From Triatoma infestans (taxonomy: Eukaryota; Arthropoda; Insecta; Hemiptera; Reduviidae), in assembly GCA_011037195.1 (NCBI GenBank), contig JAAEAF010001583.1:62001-126000 (forward strand): a DNA stretch of 64,000 nt, given 5' to 3'. The translations under genes and the position numbers were made by a program. The notes under the pieces were generated by a model. The model was not told the origin of the DNA. It did no database searches and saw only the letters and a program-made list of their open reading frames with translations. Of the stretch, positions 11,140-23,399 are shown piece by piece (the first letter of the stretch is position 1; every line of letters begins with the position of its first letter).

Positions 11140-11345
11140 CCCAAATTCATTTTTTTCTCTGAATACAAAAACTCATGCTTTCAAAAAATATCAATATTTT
11201 TTTTTCTGCAGAATTGTTTTTTCGAGATTTTCGTTTCGAAATTTGGTTTTCGAGAAAATCGCGAAAAATGAGATAAGAAATATTCAACAAAATCTGTGAT
11301 TTTTCGTTTTTCAAATATTTTGCTCTCTCTGTCTGTCTCACACAC
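11140..11345 (-). repeat. Probable family D fragment
   Basis: Reverse-oriented D blocks: GGTTTTCGAGAAAATCGCG, TGTGATTTTTCGTTTTTCAA and a CTCTGTCTGTCTCACACAC tract where the D (TG)n normally lies. It is more diverged than the other copies. Confidence 0.4.
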
Positions 11346-11689
11346 ACCGCGAGAGAGAGATATATATATAGTGAGGTGCGTGCTTTATTTTACACAATCC
11401 CTGTACATCCTCTCTCATACTTTGCAATAAAAGAAAGTATAAAATGAGTTGATTTTTCCCCCTAACACAGCTCACCAATCTCTCTGAATTCATTCTAGTG
11501 GTCCCCAACTCTGGACACTAGGGTTCATAAACTCCTTCTTTCCTATATTTTACTATAAAAAATCGGATGTAAAACATCCACATGAATTTTTCTCACTCCA
11601 AATAATATAATTTAATTAATAGAAGTTTCTTTAAAATTACAACGTGTAAAAATGTTTAATGGGCTGGGGGACACAAAAAAAAAAAATTG

Positions 11690-12045
11690 TTATGGGTTGT
11701 ACCCTTCAAATTTGAAATTTTATCAATGCTTCTAATGTATATTAATATTATATTGCATGATGTGAAACCATACATTGTACTGATGTGGCACATTAGAGGG
11801 AAGCAAAACGCTACTGTTCCTAGAGAAAAAATCCCAAGAAATCAAGTAAATAAAAATTATAGCTATTTATGTATGTAGGTAGTGTTTAAAGAAAATCGTA
11901 GGAGCCGTTTTCTTGAATTTCGCGAAAAACTATTAAAAAAACAAAACAACAAATCACTAATATTGCACTTCCGGTAGATCGATTTTTCCCGAAACCTTCG
12001 TGTCAGATGCGGTGGTAGTGCATAAACAGAATGAATCTTTGATGA
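11690..12045 (-). repeat. Dispersed repeat family D, partial copy
   Basis: Plus-strand reading shows TTTGAAATTTTATCAATGC, GAAACCATACATTGTACTG, AAGAAAATCGTAGGAGCCG and TTGCACTTCCGGTAGATCG, which are reverse complements of D landmarks in the expected order. Confidence 0.6.
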
Positions 12046-13789
12046 AAATCTGGGGATGTATAATCAATATGGAAAATGGTGTAAATATTTCAGAGTTTCT
12101 AATATATTTCACTTTAAATTAAATTTATTTATTTATTTTTTAAAAAAGGAAAGGAAAAATCAATTTATATCATTTTTTTTTTTAATTCCATTAAAAGGAC
12201 CAGCATGTTTTTTTACTTTTTTTATTTTCTATGGAAAGTTCCGGCAGGAAAAGCATAGATAAAAGACGGAAGCCCTTCTTATCTTTTTTATATTTACGTA
12301 TTCAGGTTAACGGTCACAACGGGTTAGCAGAACACCACCTGATATTTATATCTGGCTTACAGGAAAGCGAGGACGAAGGTGGGCGGTGTAACTAGGAAAT
12401 GTCTTTAGCCCTAAGGGAGCTTCTCTTACTTGGAGAGCTGGCTCCCCTTGAGCCGTTTTTTTTTTATTCCCGAGCCATTCATCACCCTATTGATAATTCA
12501 TTCAGATAGGATTCTGGCTTTTTTTTTCTTCCTCTTCCTTTTCGTGATCATTCAGAGGACTATGGATATTCGGATGGCAATGTCAGCAATGGTTTGGGCC
12601 CCATCCTAAACACTTACAATCTGATTTATTAACACTCAATTTGGGTATTGCTAGGATATATTTTGGAAGTGTCGTAGTCATTGGAGGAGGAGTTAGGCAA
12701 GCCGCGAATTTGTTTTTTGTTTTTTTTTTAACCCAGCTACCCTGGAAATTGTCAACTTAATAGTCTTTTCTCTCCACACAGCCTGGTCTTCAGAGCGTGT
12801 CTCTCTCTCTCTCTCTCTCTCCTTTTATCTCTTGCTGCTCATCCTGGTCTGTCGCACACGCGCACTCGCACTAGTACCACAAATCTCCTCCCTCCCATCT
12901 CGCTCATTCTCTAAGCTTTTTATCACTGCGGATATCCATTCTGCGGATAAATTATTTTATACAACTGGCTTTAGTGGTTAGAGTTGATGGTTCTACATTG
13001 TGTGTAGGAGAACTAGGTAGAGGATGTCTGGTGCAAACTGGAGTATACTGAACACCAGGCTTTTCTTTTTTTTTACTTTTTTTAATTTCTTTTAAAGGAG
13101 TATTAAATACGTGGTTTAGTTGCGGTAAACCCATCTTTCCTTTCCATCCCAATATCTTTTTAACAGCATTAAGGGGCTATGCTAAATACCTCATACCCTG
13201 GTTGTGTGCTAGGTAGATGTTGAAATGGCGTTCTACCCACCCACTCACAATTCTCCTCAACAATAATGCATCATTCGACCACTTTTTCCTTTCCTTTTGA
13301 CGTATATTTTCATTCTACTCAATGAACTAAATATATAAACATAACCATAAATAATGGTTTTACCATGATTACACTTTCACTTCCTCTCATACCTTTCCAT
13401 TACCTTTTATTTTTCCAGAGATTAAATATCAAGGCTGCCAACATTCACATCTATTATATTTATTTCCAAATTGAAACATTATCTACACACTTGTAATTTA
13501 CAAAATAAATATTTAATTTATCATATACAAATATAACAATTTAAACATCATAATTCCACTCATTCATGTTTCTACATTTAAACAACCAAAAATCGATTTT
13601 CTAAACGATTCATTCACTAACTGCTGTCAAATGGCAATTTTCCTTTACATTTCAAATTTTACTCATTTGTCCTGACATAAATACAGAGATAGTGGTGGGG
13701 GACAAATACCTACGGCAGAGAGAAGAAATGTAACTACATTAGAGTGCAGAAGGAAACGCCAATACCATTGAACCAACCTCATGAAATAT
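12046..13789. other. No supported gene; simple-sequence patches
   Basis: Holds (TC)n at about 12796-12820, several T-runs, and a C-rich stretch at 12840-12910. A 66-codon minus frame (12952-13152) starting MGWKGKMGLPQLNHVF is basic and has no domain I recognise. A GC-richer block at 12340-12460 is unassigned. Confidence 0.45.
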
Positions 13790-14069
13790 TTGAAATTTAA
13801 CGCCACAAAATTCCACAGAACTTCTAAAAATCAAATTTTTCGGAGAAAAGATACTGATAAAAGTTATGTTTGTATCTGTGCAATTAGTTAAAAAAAAGGA
13901 AATGAAGTAATTTTCCAGAACATTCCAAAATAATAAAACTCAATAAACTTATTCCGTAAATTGACACCGATTTTCTTTAAATTTGGAATTCTGGCAATAG
14001 ATCTAAATATATATAAAGATTATTCTACAGGTGGCGGTACCAAACACTATACTGAAGTGGTTTTTAGAG
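13790..14069 (-). repeat. Dispersed repeat family D, interrupted copy
   Basis: Reverse-oriented D blocks: TTTTCCAGAACATTCCAAAA, GACACCGATTTTCTTTAAAT, TTGGAATTCTGGCAATAG, GGTGGCGGTACCAAACACTA and CTGAAGTGG. A hAT-type MITE interrupts the copy at 14070-14852. It resumes with GAGGTAGCGCTACTGCTTC and TTTTCCCGGGAAAATGTTAC up to about 14935. Confidence 0.65.
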
Positions 14070-14852
14070 CAGGGGTTCCAACCCCAGGACCGCGGGCCGC
14101 ATGCGGCTCAGGACGGCTTTGAAGGAGGCCTAACAAATAACTTGAAACTAACCTAAATAAGTAATTTACTAATGCTTTTTAATACTATTCACATATATTT
14201 GAGGTGGCCTTTGCTCCCCTAGGAGAGAGGAGAAATATGTCGGCGGCTCGTATGTCTTTTTAATAAGGTTTTCACAATAGGAAACACAGTCATCAGTTTA
14301 TAGTTGCTTAGATATTACAGGTTTATTTTCAAAGAGAACATATACAGCTACAATCTGATATTCAATTTAAAGACTGGACTTTATAACTCCTATCTACCCA
14401 GAGATAAATATCACTCACCTGCCTTATTCATATCTTCACTTTTTTGCAACAATATTTTGAGCAACTATGTTCAAAGACAAAGTAAATGATAAGTAAACTT
14501 AGAACCAAAATATGAGCACCTTGAGACCTTACCGAGATTTGTAACTACTTCCAGCGGACCAAATACAAAGTCAGCCAAGCCACCAGTTTGATGATGTCCA
14601 CTTTTATTTTTATAGTAAAATGTTTAATATATTAATGAATTTTGTTACTTAGATAAGTAATTGCAAATGGATATCTTGATCTAACAATCTCTATCCTGAA
14701 CGGCTTTCGTAATATGAATTGAAATAATTTAGTACCGGATATCAGGAAAATTATAGTTTTGCTCATCGGCTACCATTAATGTTTATATTTTATTGTGGCC
14801 CAAGATAGTTCTTTCAATGTGAGCCAGACAACTCAAAGATTGGACACCCCTG
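14070..14852. mobile_element. hAT-type nonautonomous element (MITE)
   Basis: The 783-bp segment starts CAGGGGTTCCAACCC and ends in the inverse GGACACCCCTG (CAGGGGTGTCC on the other strand). Eight-base flanks are TTTTAGAG on the left and CTCTAGAG on the right, identical at six of eight positions, as expected for a decayed hAT 8-bp duplication. CAGGGGT ends are characteristic of Charlie-like hAT elements. GC-rich subterminal sequence (CGCGGGCCGCATGCGGCTC) follows the left end. No transposase frame is seen. It sits inside a family D copy. Confidence 0.7.
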
Positions 14853-14935
14853 CTCTAGAGGAGAGGTAGCGCTACTGCTTCACCGAAAACCCCAAAAATA
14901 AATTTTCCCGGGAAAATGTTACAAATTAAAAATGG

Positions 14936-16269
14936 TTTGAATACAAAGGAAATTCGAGATATAACCTTAGGCACTGACTACTGGATTATGGTTTAATCAT
15001 ATTCAAGTAAGTCACATTCAAGTGTGTGCTACTGAACATCATTATATTTAGATCTGTCACTTTTATAATTGTATAAAAGTCGCAGTAAGAGAAAGTAGTG
15101 TAACTGTTTCACAACAGATTGTTCTCAGAAAGAAATTTATTATAATACATAAAATAATCGCTTCTATGTAGCCATTATTGCTAGTGAGAAAATGAACTGT
15201 TATCACGATTTCTTACACAAAAAACAGTGATTTCTTTTTGTTATTATTATTCTTAAATCCTCTTTTCACTTAAGATTTGGAAATGGAGAGAGTAAATAGA
15301 AAAACTTTACAATCGTTCTCCAAAAAAAGGTTTGTGGGCTAAAATTTAAGCCTACCTTTGTTGACAGTCAGTCGAAAATATTAATTACTAAAGCGCGCTG
15401 CTTTGGTTTCTTCGTTTAGCTACTGTTTTGCTTGGCATTACTGGCTTACCAAAAGATGAGGCTTAACGTCCGCCATGTGAAATCCTCACCACAATACTAC
15501 TCTTCGCTTAAATCTCTTCTCTTTCATTATCTCTTGATTCTTTTTTTTTTTTTTTGTTCTAAAGATTAGGTTCATCTACTTTCATTTTCTTTTGCGATTT
15601 TCTAATTTAAAGGTTTTAGTATTTTTAGTGTTAGTGTACTTTGTTTATATTATAATTAAGTTTTTAGTATTAAGTATTTTAGTATTACCAATAGTTTTAG
15701 TATTATTGTAGTAGTATATTTATATATATTATTTAAGCTGATATAGTTTGACGTTAAAATATGACTCACAGTTTTTAGATTAGGAAGTATTTTTGTTTTA
15801 AAAAAAAAAGAAAAAAAAAAGGTGAAATGTAACGGGAAAATTTAGCCAAGGAAATCCTAGACTCATTAGGAACCGCAAAAAGCCACTACCTCCCTCCAAG
15901 TGCCCATCAACCATGCATTACACGTCTGTCACGTCCACTACAATATATTGGCTTCATTATCGACAGCCTGTCTCTGGCGGTAACAGAATAAATTGAATAA
16001 GGCCGACCCTCAAGAGGTATAAATTCAGTCACCAGATAAATTAAGAAAAAAAAGAGTAAAAATCAGTCAACTTTGAAAGGTTCACCAAGCTAAAGCCACA
16101 CTACTTGCTCACCACCGTTAGCACAAGCAACTGTTCTAATTGGTCACATCACTCCCAAGCGAATCACACAGCCAACTCCACCTACATTCATCACACTACC
16201 AGCCAACAACGTACATTATTCGCTCCGTCACTCTACCCTCTCCTTACTGATTAAAACTATTAAGTAAAC
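14936..16269. other. AT-rich sequence; one D end-block
   Basis: At about 15065-15120 the block GCAGTAAGAGAAAGTAGTG followed by CTGTTTCACAACAGATT matches the right end of family D. A T-run lies at 15540-15555. A C-rich segment at 16080-16250 (many ACC/CAC triplets) is unassigned. Confidence 0.45.
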
Positions 16270-16445
16270 AGTAAAATTCAATTTTTCCAGAAAATATTTA
16301 TTTTTAAGTATTTATTACTAATATAACTGAAAAGGAAGTTTGAAGAAAATCCTTTGGAGTCGTTTCCGAGCTAAACTCTGCAACTTCCTGTTGAGTTTGT
16401 TTCTTTCGTTTTTCAGATATTTATTTGCATAGACATATTTCGAAA
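16270..16445 (-). repeat. Dispersed repeat family D, partial copy
   Basis: Plus-strand reading shows TTTTTCCAGAAAATATTTAT, AAGTTTGAAGAAAATCC, GGAGTCGTTTCCGAGC and CGTTTTTCAGATATTTA, reverse complements of D blocks in order. Confidence 0.5.
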
Positions 16446-16884
16446 ATTAGACACATTCGCGAAAACAGCAGCAATAAGAGCACGTAATACATTACGTTTG
16501 TTTCGACTAGCAGTTTCTGATCGGTTGTCAACTGAGTACAGATTTGTATGATGATTAATTTGAATTGGAATGTTGTCGGAACGCTCTTTTGTTATTTAAA
16601 AAAAAAGTCTATAACTTTTCTGCATTGAATCAAGTGAAGGCGACTTACTGCCCAGCCAGTTAGTACACGACTTGATTCTCTAAATGCTCTGTTCGACTAC
16701 AAACTAGTATTAAACTGGTTTGTGATTTAGGTGGAACATCTGATTATTTAATTTGAAATCGATTTGAATCTCGCTTGAACGCATTTCTATCACTGGGCAA
16801 GCTGCAGACAATCACAAACCAGTTTGAGGCTCTGTTGCAACAAACGTATAAACAAATTTTTATTTCCAGACACTTGGATATATA

Positions 16885-17835
16885 ATTGTTTATTACTTTC
16901 GCTTACTCCTAATAAGAGGAAGTATTGTAATCGAGCCAAATTTCGATACCTTGTTATCACCGGAAATATCCGTTTTAAACACCTCAAAGTACAAAAAAGT
17001 GGTTTTTAGAAAATGGTGAGTGTATGTGAACAGCTTAGCTGAAAGTTTGTGTAAGTGAAAAATCGTAGAACATTCAAAATTGATATTGCGCTCAGGTATC
17101 ACCATGGGATCCCACAGTCGGTCATCTGTCAAAATTTCTCAACCAGTAGTACCACTTTACTCAGTGGTTTTTACTTTCTCTTACTCCCTAGTAAGAGGAA
17201 GTATTGCGAGTCCAAAAAAGTGATTTTTAGAAAACGGTATATATATATATATTGGACAGCATAAACTAAACTCAAAAACGAAGAATCGCAGAAAGTTCAA
17301 ACTTGATATTTCGTTTAGGTATCACCATGGGATCTACAGTGAGTTATGTATCAAAATTCCTTAATCGGAAGTAGCACTTTACTAAATAATTTCTTCACTT
17401 TCTCGCAATTTTGTCAAAAATAACTCCGACAATTTTCTTCAAACTTCCTACGTCAAACACATGCAAAGATCTACAACTTTTATTTGAAATATTTCTCTGC
17501 GAAAATTTATTTAAGGGCACTTGTGGTTGAAGGGTGGCGATAGATTTTTCCTTTAAAGTACTATTTCAGTTTACTATACAATACTGTCATCTAAATAAAG
17601 TTAATAAGAATTAAATGTGTTGTTGAAATTCTGAGTTTTAACAAATCGGATGACCGTGATCGTGCGTTTGATTTACGCCTTTATTAAATTATTTTTTTCA
17701 CTTTTTCGCAATTTTCTCAAAAATGGCTCCAACGATTTTCTTGAAACTTGTTATATCATCTACACATACAAAGAGCTACAACTTAAATTATGTGAGTGTA
17801 TCACACCAGATTTTTTTTCCATTATTATCAGCTGG
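16885..17835 (+). repeat. Dispersed repeat family D, two or more joined copies
   Basis: Starts with a hairpin-like CTTACTCCTAATAAGAGGAAG, then GTATTGTAATCGAGCC, CACCGGAAATATCCGTTTT and GGTATCACCATGGGATCC. The start block recurs at about 17179-17215, and again the downstream blocks follow: AAACGAAGAATCGCAG, CCTTAATCGGAAGTAGC, CAACTTTTATTTGAAATATT. It finishes at about 17780-17812 with the end-block GTGAGTGTATCACACCAG. This is the best place in the window to see D copies in tandem. Confidence 0.75.
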
Positions 17836-18724
17836 CACTTATTAAAATTTGTATTAAATATATATAATATATCTGTTTTGTTTAATAAAAGTATAATTTG
17901 CTGTGCTGCGTTATGGGCTGCTGAAGCTGTTGTTGAGAACTGCATATGTTTCTGTTAGAGATGATGAAGCTGAAGTATATATAGTGAAGGGATCCTAGAG
18001 AAGGGCATATAGGATTGTATGTGAGGGGGGCTCTTTATATTCTAGTGTCTCTATAGTTCACAGAGCTCTTTCTCATGGAGCTCTAGCGCACAAATGTACG
18101 TATTTCTATAACAAACTGGTTAGTGTGTACGTGTGTATGTATGTTTTGGTCTGGATAGTATATGTGTTGTTAGTAGGCAGTTCTAGTAGAATTTTAGAGA
18201 GAGTATTAACTATACATACAGACTATACGGAACTACCATCAAGAGAGAAAGATAGAACATAGGAGGCATATAGAATGGACCGGTGGAGGAAATAACAAGA
18301 GAAGGTTTGTTAAGGACAGGTTAGATTTACGAGGTTTTGGTTTGAGTGCGGGAAATAGCAGAAGAAGAAGTGGGAGTTGAATGAAAAGAGGCTTCCCCCC
18401 CCACAAAGGCAGAGTGAGTTCCCCCCACAACACACAGACACAGAGCCATTGATAAAGCCTCTAACATATATATTGTATATATATATATATATAAAATATG
18501 GGAGCTTTGGCTTAAAAGTAAACTGAATGATTTTTGAACATATCCCCCTACATATTGTTGGAGTTGGTACAAAGACACTGGTACACAATCTGAAAGAGTT
18601 ACGCTCAGCTCTAAAAGCGCGGTTATGACAGTAATTATTTTGCTATAGTTTGGTGTCTTGCTTTCACAATCTCAAAACATAGATGAAACATTTCTATGAC
18701 TATTCTCTAGTTTCATTAAATTTT
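17836..18724. other. No supported gene
   Basis: Contains GAGCTC-rich stretches at 18050-18085, a C-run (18397-18404) and (TA)n at about 18470-18494. Three minus frames of 64-92 codons overlap at 18239-18588 but read through the simple repeat and show no domain. Confidence 0.45.
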
Positions 18725-19235
18725 CCTTTTTCTTTTAGTACTGGTGAAAGTATTGCGATCGTGTCTAATTTTCTATATCATATTACATCGGATGTTTTGA
18801 GGTCCCGTGATTAGAAAAAGTGGTTTTTAGAAAATAGTCTGTCTGTACGTATTAGTTTGGGGTGTTTTTTAAGAAAAATATCTCAAAAACGAAAAATCGT
18901 ATGAAAGCAAACTTAATATTCCGTTTATGGACTACAGAATCACAGAATCTGACACGTAGGTTTCGGGCAAAATCCATTAACCGGAAGTGTGACTGAATAA
19001 TTATTTTCTTAGTTCTCCGCGATTTCCGCGAAAACTGCTCCAACGATTTTCATAGTAAACTTCGTGTACTACGTGGACACAATAATACCTATCAATTTAT
19101 TTGAAACATTTTCATTTATTTATTTTTTTGAGCTTTAGTTGGGAGTCTATCAGTTAGGTTTAGATTTAAATTTCATAAGCTTGGCTGGTTTTCACCAAAC
19201 AAATTTGAAAATTAACTTGTGTTAATGTTTTAGAG
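18725..19235 (+). repeat. Dispersed repeat family D, near-complete copy
   Basis: Blocks in order: AAAGTATTGCGATCGTGTC, AAAAAGTGGTTTTTAGAAAA, CTCAAAAACGAAAAATCG, AAATCCATTAACCGGAAG, GCGATTTCCGCGAAAAC, CTGCTCCAACGATTTTC. The second half ends at about 19235, and another start block follows immediately. Confidence 0.7.
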
Positions 19236-19269
19236 GAGCCGCACTCTTAAGCTTTTTCCTATTTGTGAT

Positions 19270-19850
19270 GTTTTGACACTCACTTACTGTTGTAATGAGG
19301 AAAGGAATGCGGTCATTTCAAATATCCTGTTGGAGTTACATTCTGTTGGAAACAAATACATATTCTGAGGTCTCCTGAGTCAGAAAAAAAAAGTTTTTTC
19401 GAATAGTTATCTCAATCTCTATGGGAGGGATTAGCTAAGTGGTTAGCGCATTGGACTCCCACGCGGAGGTCCCGGGTTCGAGTCCATTGCTACCCTTAGA
19501 TTTTAATCTTCTTAGAAGCCTCTACAGCTCACTGAAGCGTTACTGTTCATTGATGAACAGTGCTGTCTGTAGCGAGAGAACACTGTCCGGAGGCCGGCAG
19601 TGTACTGAGAAGGCTCTCCGGGCGCTAATGACCATAGATGTTGACACGCCTTAAATTGAAAAAAACAATCTCACTCTCTATCGCTCCCTCTCTCTCTGTA
19701 CAAACTATCTCAGAAGCTAGAAGACGCAGAAAGATCAAACTTTATATGAACCAGAAAAATGTGTCGCGAAGTTTTCGATTCAAAATCCTCATTAACCGAA
19801 TGTGCGATATTACTTCCAATAATTTTTTTGCTTCAGTGATTTTTCTTTAA
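19270..19850 (+). repeat. Dispersed repeat family D, copy split by a SINE
   Basis: The left piece (to 19422) has CACTTACTGTTGTAATGAGG and CTGAGTCAGAAAAAAAAAG. The right piece (from 19670) has CTCAGAAGCTAGAAGACGC, AAAGATCAAACTT and ATCCTCATTAACCGAATG. The SINE at 19423-19669 lies between them at the position of the usual TG-rich tract. Confidence 0.6.
19423..19669 (+). mobile_element. tRNA-derived SINE (tRNA-Gly-like head)
   Basis: An RNA polymerase III A box TAGCTAAGTGG (19432-19442) and a consensus B box GGTTCGAGTCC (19475-19485) are spaced as in a tRNA. The anticodon-loop region CTCCCACGCGG followed by AGGTCCCGGG resembles tRNA-Gly(CCC). The T stem and acceptor stem do not pair properly, so it is not a functional tRNA. 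A GC-rich unrelated body follows, then an A-rich end near 19656-19668. Flanks CTCAATCTCTAT (19411-19422) and CTCACTCTCTAT (19670-19681) form a 12-bp duplication with one mismatch. SINEs of this kind rely on a partner LINE; no partner is obvious from the tail. Confidence 0.75.
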
Positions 19851-20466
19851 GATTGAAAAGCTTAAGTTCCAAAGTCCAGCTTGTAATAAATTTGTGAATA
19901 TTAATTTAGAGTAATGGCTGTAAAAGAAATTCCTGTTGATTGTTATTACACCAGAGATATCGAGTTTGAAGCAATTTTTCTCAATTCCTTCGTTAAGAGC
20001 GAATATATATATAGAATTATTACAAAAATTGTTAATCAAAATTGCTTATAAAAATTACGAAAACTGGTATAATTAGAAATCACAATTTAATGATTGCAAG
20101 GCTCCAAATGAATCTCCAATTATTGTAATAACTTCAATAAAATAAAAAATCTGACCAAGTTATAAATGATATGAAATACGATTAATTACTTATGAGGGAA
20201 AAACTATTCATTGACAGTTTAATGTTTGTTTTTTGTAACAGCCTGATTTCTATGGTTTTTCCTGGCATTTTTTCAACTTTTAATAACATGATGAATGATC
20301 TCTATCGAATATTTTCACTAATGAATGACTACATTTTCATTTTCCCCCTCCCACAGCCAGCTACTGATGATCAGAAGTTGATAAATCACTCTTTTTTTCC
20401 ATCCTTTTTTTTTCACCTCTGTATACTACTACTACACTCTATACAAATATATTCATTTCTTAAGTG
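19851..20466. other. AT-rich sequence without a supported feature
   Basis: No repeats or domains recognised. A 91-codon plus frame at 20192-20467 is Phe/Leu-rich and ends where the transposase relic begins. I consider it fortuitous. Confidence 0.4.
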
Positions 20467-20829
20467 AAGACCTTCTGGATCTGCTTGAAAATGTCCCTCT
20501 AACAAGCCGGCAGATGATGTACTTTCAGCAAGATAGATGTCCAACTGAAAATGCAAGGATAGTAAGGCGTTATCTAGATCGCACTTAATGGATTAGCACA
20601 CACAGTCCTATAAAGTGGACCGTCCGCGTACCAAACCTAACGCCACTGGATTTACTGCCTCTGTGGTTATCTAAAAAAAAAAGTTTATGGTAAGTTAATC
20701 CGGTTAAGAAGAACTTAAAGAAAAGAATCTCTGAAGGTTGGAAAGAAATCCGTCCTGATTCTATAATGAAAATAGTCAATGAAAACTAGACCAAAAAGGG
20801 AGTGTTTGTGAAGGTGCCCATTTTTAGCA
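20467..20829 (+). pseudogene. DDE transposase relic (mariner/IS630-type superfamily)
   Basis: One frame reads EDLLDLLENVPLTSRQMM, then YFQQDRCPTENARIVRRYLD, and after an in-frame TAA (20586-20588) WISTHSPIKWTV, VPNLTPLDLLPLW and, past another TAA, KKNLKKRISEGWKEI and IMKIVNEN. This matches the central and C-terminal blocks of arthropod DDE transposases of the IS630/Tc1/mariner group: FQQDG.P.H carries the second Asp and SPDLTPLDFFLWG carries the third acidic residue. Here the SPD triplet is VPN, so the catalytic Asp is lost. The N-terminal DNA-binding part is absent. It differs from the relic at 5290. Confidence 0.7.
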
Positions 20830-22188
20830 ACTAATGTGAATATGTTTATACAATAATGTGAATAAACTCAAATACAATATTGGATAATAGCAAGCAGAAG
20901 GTAGAGACTTTTTCTACCTTTAAAATTGAATATCTTAACGGATATTCAACGGATTTCTCCCATTCAATAAACATATCTCATGAAAATAAAAATCGATAGT
21001 TCTCTTGCCGCCATCCACTGTACCAAATCCTCCTTTCTAGTAGGGTAAACATTTTTCTTCGACCAGCCAACCATCTTCGTGCATTCACATTAGATGACCA
21101 TACCATTTTAATTTTTTTTTCCTCTATAGCATAGAGAATAAATTGTCTTGTGGATAACCAGCTTCCTTTCAAATTTCGTAGTTATAAATTCACTGGATAC
21201 ATCACAATTTCCCACCAAAATTTCCTTTCTTTGGACCTTCTTTCAGGTACTTCTGGACAACGTCCAGTTTTTTGTGAACTTTCCACGAATAAGTGGTAAA
21301 TCGTTTCCTTTGTCCTCATACATATTTACTTGTTCCGAAAGGACGCATTCATTGAATTTATTATCTTTCTACCATTACTTACTTACTTTATGCTCAAAGT
21401 GTACCTCTCGTTCCTGCAGTTGACAGCCAATGCCCAAGGTTTTTGAACGCCTTGTTGGCATGTAGCGCCCAGGCACCCGTTTCCAACAGATCGGTAGAAG
21501 CATTAAGTAACATGTATTACGTTTTCTTATGGCTAACGCTTATTCCCCATCTAGAATACGCATCTGTTAACTTCCTGAACATGTAGCTCACATCTGACGC
21601 TATTATTACCTGCATGTAATTACATTTTTTGTAGAAAAAATCCAAGTTAAAGAAAAGCTAAAGTACTACTCGTTGGATTTTTTTTAGGATTTTCTCAATT
21701 TTCATGAAATTCACAATTCCAACAAGATTCATAAAGAGCATTTATTTGCATTTCTTCCGGTAAACATTCAAATTTTCAAAACAAGGAGAGATTCTATGGG
21801 ACATTATTAGCACACAACTGTTACTACAGTGTAATCTTTAGTTCAACAACCTGTACATGTTGAGGGCAACTAAATGTATTCCAGGTAAGAATTTCCAACT
21901 TAAAAGAAAAAGGATTCAATTAAACCTGTGTGAATTGCAGTAAGAGAAATTCGACTGAGAATTATTGTAACACAACAGATTTATTAATTTTTTTAACTGT
22001 TTTTTTCCCAGTTAAGTTAAACTTAATTGAAAACAATAACTATTGTAAGGGGAAAAACTTTCTCAAATTAAACTTACAAAAGAGAAACATTCAGAACTGG
22101 AAGTGTTGTCTTTCCGGAGATATAAATTAATATTTTAATTATTCAACAAACTTGATGCCAAAAACAAAAAAAAACTATGTTTGACCTT

Positions 22189-22190
<2 letters not shown>
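20830..22190. other. No supported gene; one D end-block
   Basis: At about 21935-21990 GCAGTAAGAGAAATTCGACT with GTAACACAACAGATTT resembles the right end of family D. A 64-codon minus frame (20978-21172) containing RRWLAGRRKMFTLLERRIW and GWRQ has protein-like composition. It may be a transposase scrap, but I cannot place it. Confidence 0.4.

Positions 22191-22242
<52 letters not shown>
22191..22242. repeat. (TAA)n microsatellite
   Basis: Pure TAA/ATA repeat of about 17 units. It could be the tail of a lost LINE, but the flanking sequence shows no LINE 3' end. Confidence 0.95.
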
Positions 22243-23399
22243 TAAAAAAGCTCAATAAATTAAATGCTAATTTTTGTATGTGCTAATGCTTAATTCTATA
22301 GTAATTAAATTGAGCATCTATTTTCATTAATTCTATTATGAGTTCCGTTGGCATAAGGAATTTTGTAGTTTTGCAAGTGTTTACATAAAAGTGAAAACCA
22401 GCTTTTCCACTCTTCTCCATTGAGCAAAGAAAATTAATATTTCTGTTAAATATTTACCTTCATCTATGTTTGCAAAATTGTATGGAAAATTACCATTAGT
22501 ATTTTTATTAAATTTTATGTAAATATAGAAAAGGTTATTACACGATTTATAAATAATTTAAATTTATAATTTTATTAGAACTTCTTATATATGTATGAAA
22601 TGTTTGCTAGTTGAATCTCAAAACCTGTATTTTTGTTGAAAATTCAATATTCTGTCGATAGTTTGACATTGTCTCAATAAGAGGTAGTACTAGATCAAGT
22701 AAAAAATACATTAATTTATATTGTAATTAGGAATTTTGGGGCGGGGTGAAGTCCAAGAAGAAATGTAATATCTGTAATGAATGCTTTTTCTTGAATGTTA
22801 TATTTTTTCCCTTCGGGTCGTTTTGTTCTGCAGCCTCCTATATCTGGCGATCTTTAGTCAACGTTTGCAAAGTGGAGTGAATTTTCTCAGAGAGAATAAA
22901 AAAAAATATCAACTTTTGAAGGCAAAGAAAATGGGAGGGAAAAGAGAAAAGCGCTGTCTGTGAATTATGCATGGGGAAATACTCTGGAAGAAGGCGAGCT
23001 CAACATTTCTACATTGCTACATTGCTAACAGATGCTCCACCCATCCTCTTCTCTACTACACTTCTCCATCTATAGCTTTCATAATTTGCAAATTGCTTTA
23101 TAAGCTTTTTTAAAACCCTTTCTATTTTATATAGTTGTAATATTAGTCATTTAATATTTTATTCTATTTCAAACTATAAAAATAGTTTAAATTATTTGCC
23201 CATTGCCGGTTTATCGGCCAGATAGTTTTTAGGGTAAAAAACGCAATATTTTTTCACAAGCAGAAACTACCTAGCCGATAGGATGACAGATATAGTATTC
23301 TAGTATAAAAGCTCGGCAATGTCAGAGTCTAAGAAAAAAACAGTCTATCTAAAATCATTTTCAAGAAATATAAAATCGCTCTAAAGAAGGTGTTACACT
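22243..23399. other. AT-rich sequence without a supported feature
   Basis: Nothing recognised except possible retroelement sequence from about 23210 on, directly downstream on the minus strand of the leader described at 23400-23576. Short frames such as 22781-22963 have no domain. Confidence 0.4.

Noticed and set aside
12952..13152. 66-codon minus frame with a basic lysine stretch
   Set aside because: No recognisable domain, no upstream continuation and no splice context that I could argue for.
19423..19495. Functional tRNA-Gly gene
   Set aside because: A and B boxes are good, but the T stem and acceptor stem do not pair, and a SINE body with target duplications follows.
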